A DNA stretch of 64,000 nt, taken from positions 14,143,574-14,207,573 of the forward strand of contig OZ025248.1 in the NCBI GenBank assembly GCA_964019135.1. Direction: 5' to 3'. Shown in pieces: positions 63,501 through 64,000 of this stretch (position 1 is the first letter of the stretch; each line of letters starts with the position of its first letter). This DNA is from Arenicola marina. Its lineage: Eukaryota; Annelida; Polychaeta; Arenicolidae. The position numbers and the translations under genes are program-made. Under the pieces are notes generated by a model. That model did no database searches. It was not told the DNA's origin and was given only the letters and a program-made list of their open reading frames with translations.

Positions 63501-64000
63501 GATTGACGCCAGAGACTTGCTGCTCTGACCATATGGTCAGAGCAGCAAGTCTCTGGCGTCATTCTAAATAAGGTCAGAGCGGCAACTCTGGCGTTATTTT
63601 GTCATGATATTTTGTATGGAAATGTAGTAAAGATATAAGAGTTTGAAAAGGTTATTGTCGTAATTTTTTCTCCTACAACCATTTTTGTGCCAAACTAAGT
63701 TTAAGTTTAAATTTTAGTTTTTAATCAAGTCTCATTAGGGAGAGGGTTATAACAAATGGGCATAATTAGTTTTGAACCACTGTATATTTAACTTTAAGAC
63801 GCTTTCATGCACATAGGAGGGGGGTAGGTTTGGTATGACAGCGGCAATCACAGAGACAGAGGGAAGGGGTGGGGTATGACAGACTGACCTTTAGGGCTGT
63901 GGCGGGGTGGTTGGGTTCGGGCAGGTCGACCACTGTGTATTCCGTGAGCTGTTCGTTCTCCACCAGGAACTGGAGGTTGTCTGCCAGGTCGGCCAGGTCC
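57518..64000 (-). CDS. MCM3AP: GANP/MCM3AP homologue, C-terminal seven exons (5' end beyond the right edge)
   Basis: Candidate scaffold of the TREX-2 complex, which links transcription to mRNA export at nuclear pores. Seven exons join in frame: 63889-64000, 61663-61824, 61026-61140, 60304-60517, 59128-59278, 58623-58725 and 57518-58026, for about 455 residues to the stop. I base the name on remembered similarity to the human C-terminal region: ALVTLYNSVVEHLAE...LSEVSWPIPEF, then PLLWTDVILACVEHRL, then a basic, Ser/Pro-rich linker (SSGKRKFTDG) and a final short coiled coil (LLSDIESEKQAGAMLERQLQ). The N-terminal Phe-Gly, RRM-like and Sac3 parts would lie to the right and cannot be checked here. 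The C-terminal exon holds the linker and coiled coil; its 57989-58004 part also matches a CTCF-like core. If the name is wrong, it is still a real, conserved-looking nuclear-type protein. Confidence 0.75.
58447..58552. repeat. 15-bp minisatellite in an MCM3AP intron, about seven copies
   Basis: Unit CACACAGCCCAACGG with CAG/CAA variants. It is open in several frames because 15 is a multiple of 3. Confidence 0.88.
59417..60320. repeat. 30-bp minisatellite in an MCM3AP intron, about 30 copies
   Basis: Unit GTAGAGTGCCGTGTTATGAC plus CTCACCCCCC. It abuts the exon at 60304-60517: the donor site of that exon (GGCAG/GTGAGG on the minus strand) is formed by a diverged repeat unit. Open frames of 264-389 residues on both strands are repeat artefacts. 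Confidence 0.95.
60624..60988. repeat. 27-bp minisatellite in an MCM3AP intron, about 13 copies
   Basis: Unit GTGTCATACACTATTGGGAG plus AGTACCG, with ACCGGT/ACCCGT variants. Open on both strands because 27 is a multiple of 3. Confidence 0.95.
61387..61640 (+). mobile_element. tRNA-derived SINE, family 1, most complete copy
   Basis: After a run of G the tRNA-like head reads TATGGGTTAGAACGCTCGCC (box A region) and GGATCGGTGGTTTGAGCCC (box B region). The body has CTTCGCAAAGAGTAAGGGGG and GGGGACATGGCTCCACTC; the tail is GAGTCCTGAATATACAACCA. It is inserted in an MCM3AP intron, ending about 20 bases before the exon at 61663. Confidence 0.85.
61833..63066. repeat. 37-bp minisatellite in an MCM3AP intron, about 33 copies
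   Basis: Unit GGTCAGAGCGGCAAGTCTCT plus GGCGTCATTCTTAACAA. Variants AAAGCGGCAAGTCCCT and ATCGT recur in order, showing block duplication. Two more units lie apart at 63536-63595, one of which takes part in a palindrome. Confidence 0.95.
63080..63230. repeat. GATTAC-rich inverted sequence, probably part of an insertion in the array
   Basis: Repeats of GATTACGATTAC on one side and TGTAATCATGATTACA-type inverted copies on the other. Contains two TAATCGATTA palindromes (63097-63106, 63171-63180). It begins where the 37-bp array stops, and the array resumes about 470 bases later, so 63067-63503 looks inserted. Confidence 0.65.
63504..63561. repeat. Perfect 58-bp palindrome built from two 37-bp-array units
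   Basis: The arm TGACGCCAGAGACTTGCTGC plus TCTGACCAT is followed without spacer by its exact reverse complement. The right arm is a normal array unit (GGTCAGAGCAGCAAGTCTCT); the left arm is the same unit inverted. Confidence 0.95.

Noticed and set aside
1-64000. Search for retrovirus-like, LTR, Polinton or LINE remains
   Set aside because: No reverse transcriptase, integrase, capsid or polymerase motif was recognised in any frame.

Overview
The window looks like genomic DNA from an invertebrate animal. Genes are split by GT-AG introns, one gene is a metazoan-type WASP, there is a rhodopsin-like GPCR, and intergenic DNA is full of tRNA-derived SINEs, short inverted-repeat transposons and minisatellites. 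A marine deuterostome such as a cephalochordate would fit, but nothing here fixes the phylum.

Layout. Positions 1-5.7 kb hold a Wiskott-Aldrich syndrome protein gene (+), complete from within the WH1 domain to the stop; its first exon lies off the left edge. At 8.3-9.7 kb is an inverted-repeat element whose middle carries an initiator methionine tRNA gene with a 34-nt intron. At 13.9-20.1 kb (-) is a four-exon gene for an 1822-residue pyruvate:NADP+ oxidoreductase: a whole pyruvate:ferredoxin oxidoreductase fused to a cytochrome-P450-reductase-like module, with a likely mitochondrial presequence. Its upstream side borders a 2.5-kb satellite with a 44-bp unit and a 704-bp higher-order repeat. 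From 23.3 to 54.1 kb I see no host gene. This stretch holds a 2.8-kb DNA transposon with a decayed protein gene, three small non-autonomous transposon families, tRNA-derived SINEs, perfect or near-perfect palindromes and several minisatellites. At 54.7-56.3 kb (+) is a single-exon GPCR directly after a 39-41-bp repeat array. From 57.5 kb to the right edge (-) are the last seven exons of a gene that I match, from memory of the human protein, to GANP/MCM3AP, the TREX-2 mRNA-export scaffold; four unrelated minisatellites sit in its introns.

The genes do not form a pathway: WASP acts in actin nucleation, MCM3AP in mRNA export, the GPCR in signalling and PNO in mitochondrial pyruvate breakdown. 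The two most notable items are the PNO gene, an oxygen-sensitive anaerobic-type enzyme otherwise known from protists such as Euglena and Cryptosporidium, with introns only in its reductase half, and the intron-bearing initiator tRNA gene.
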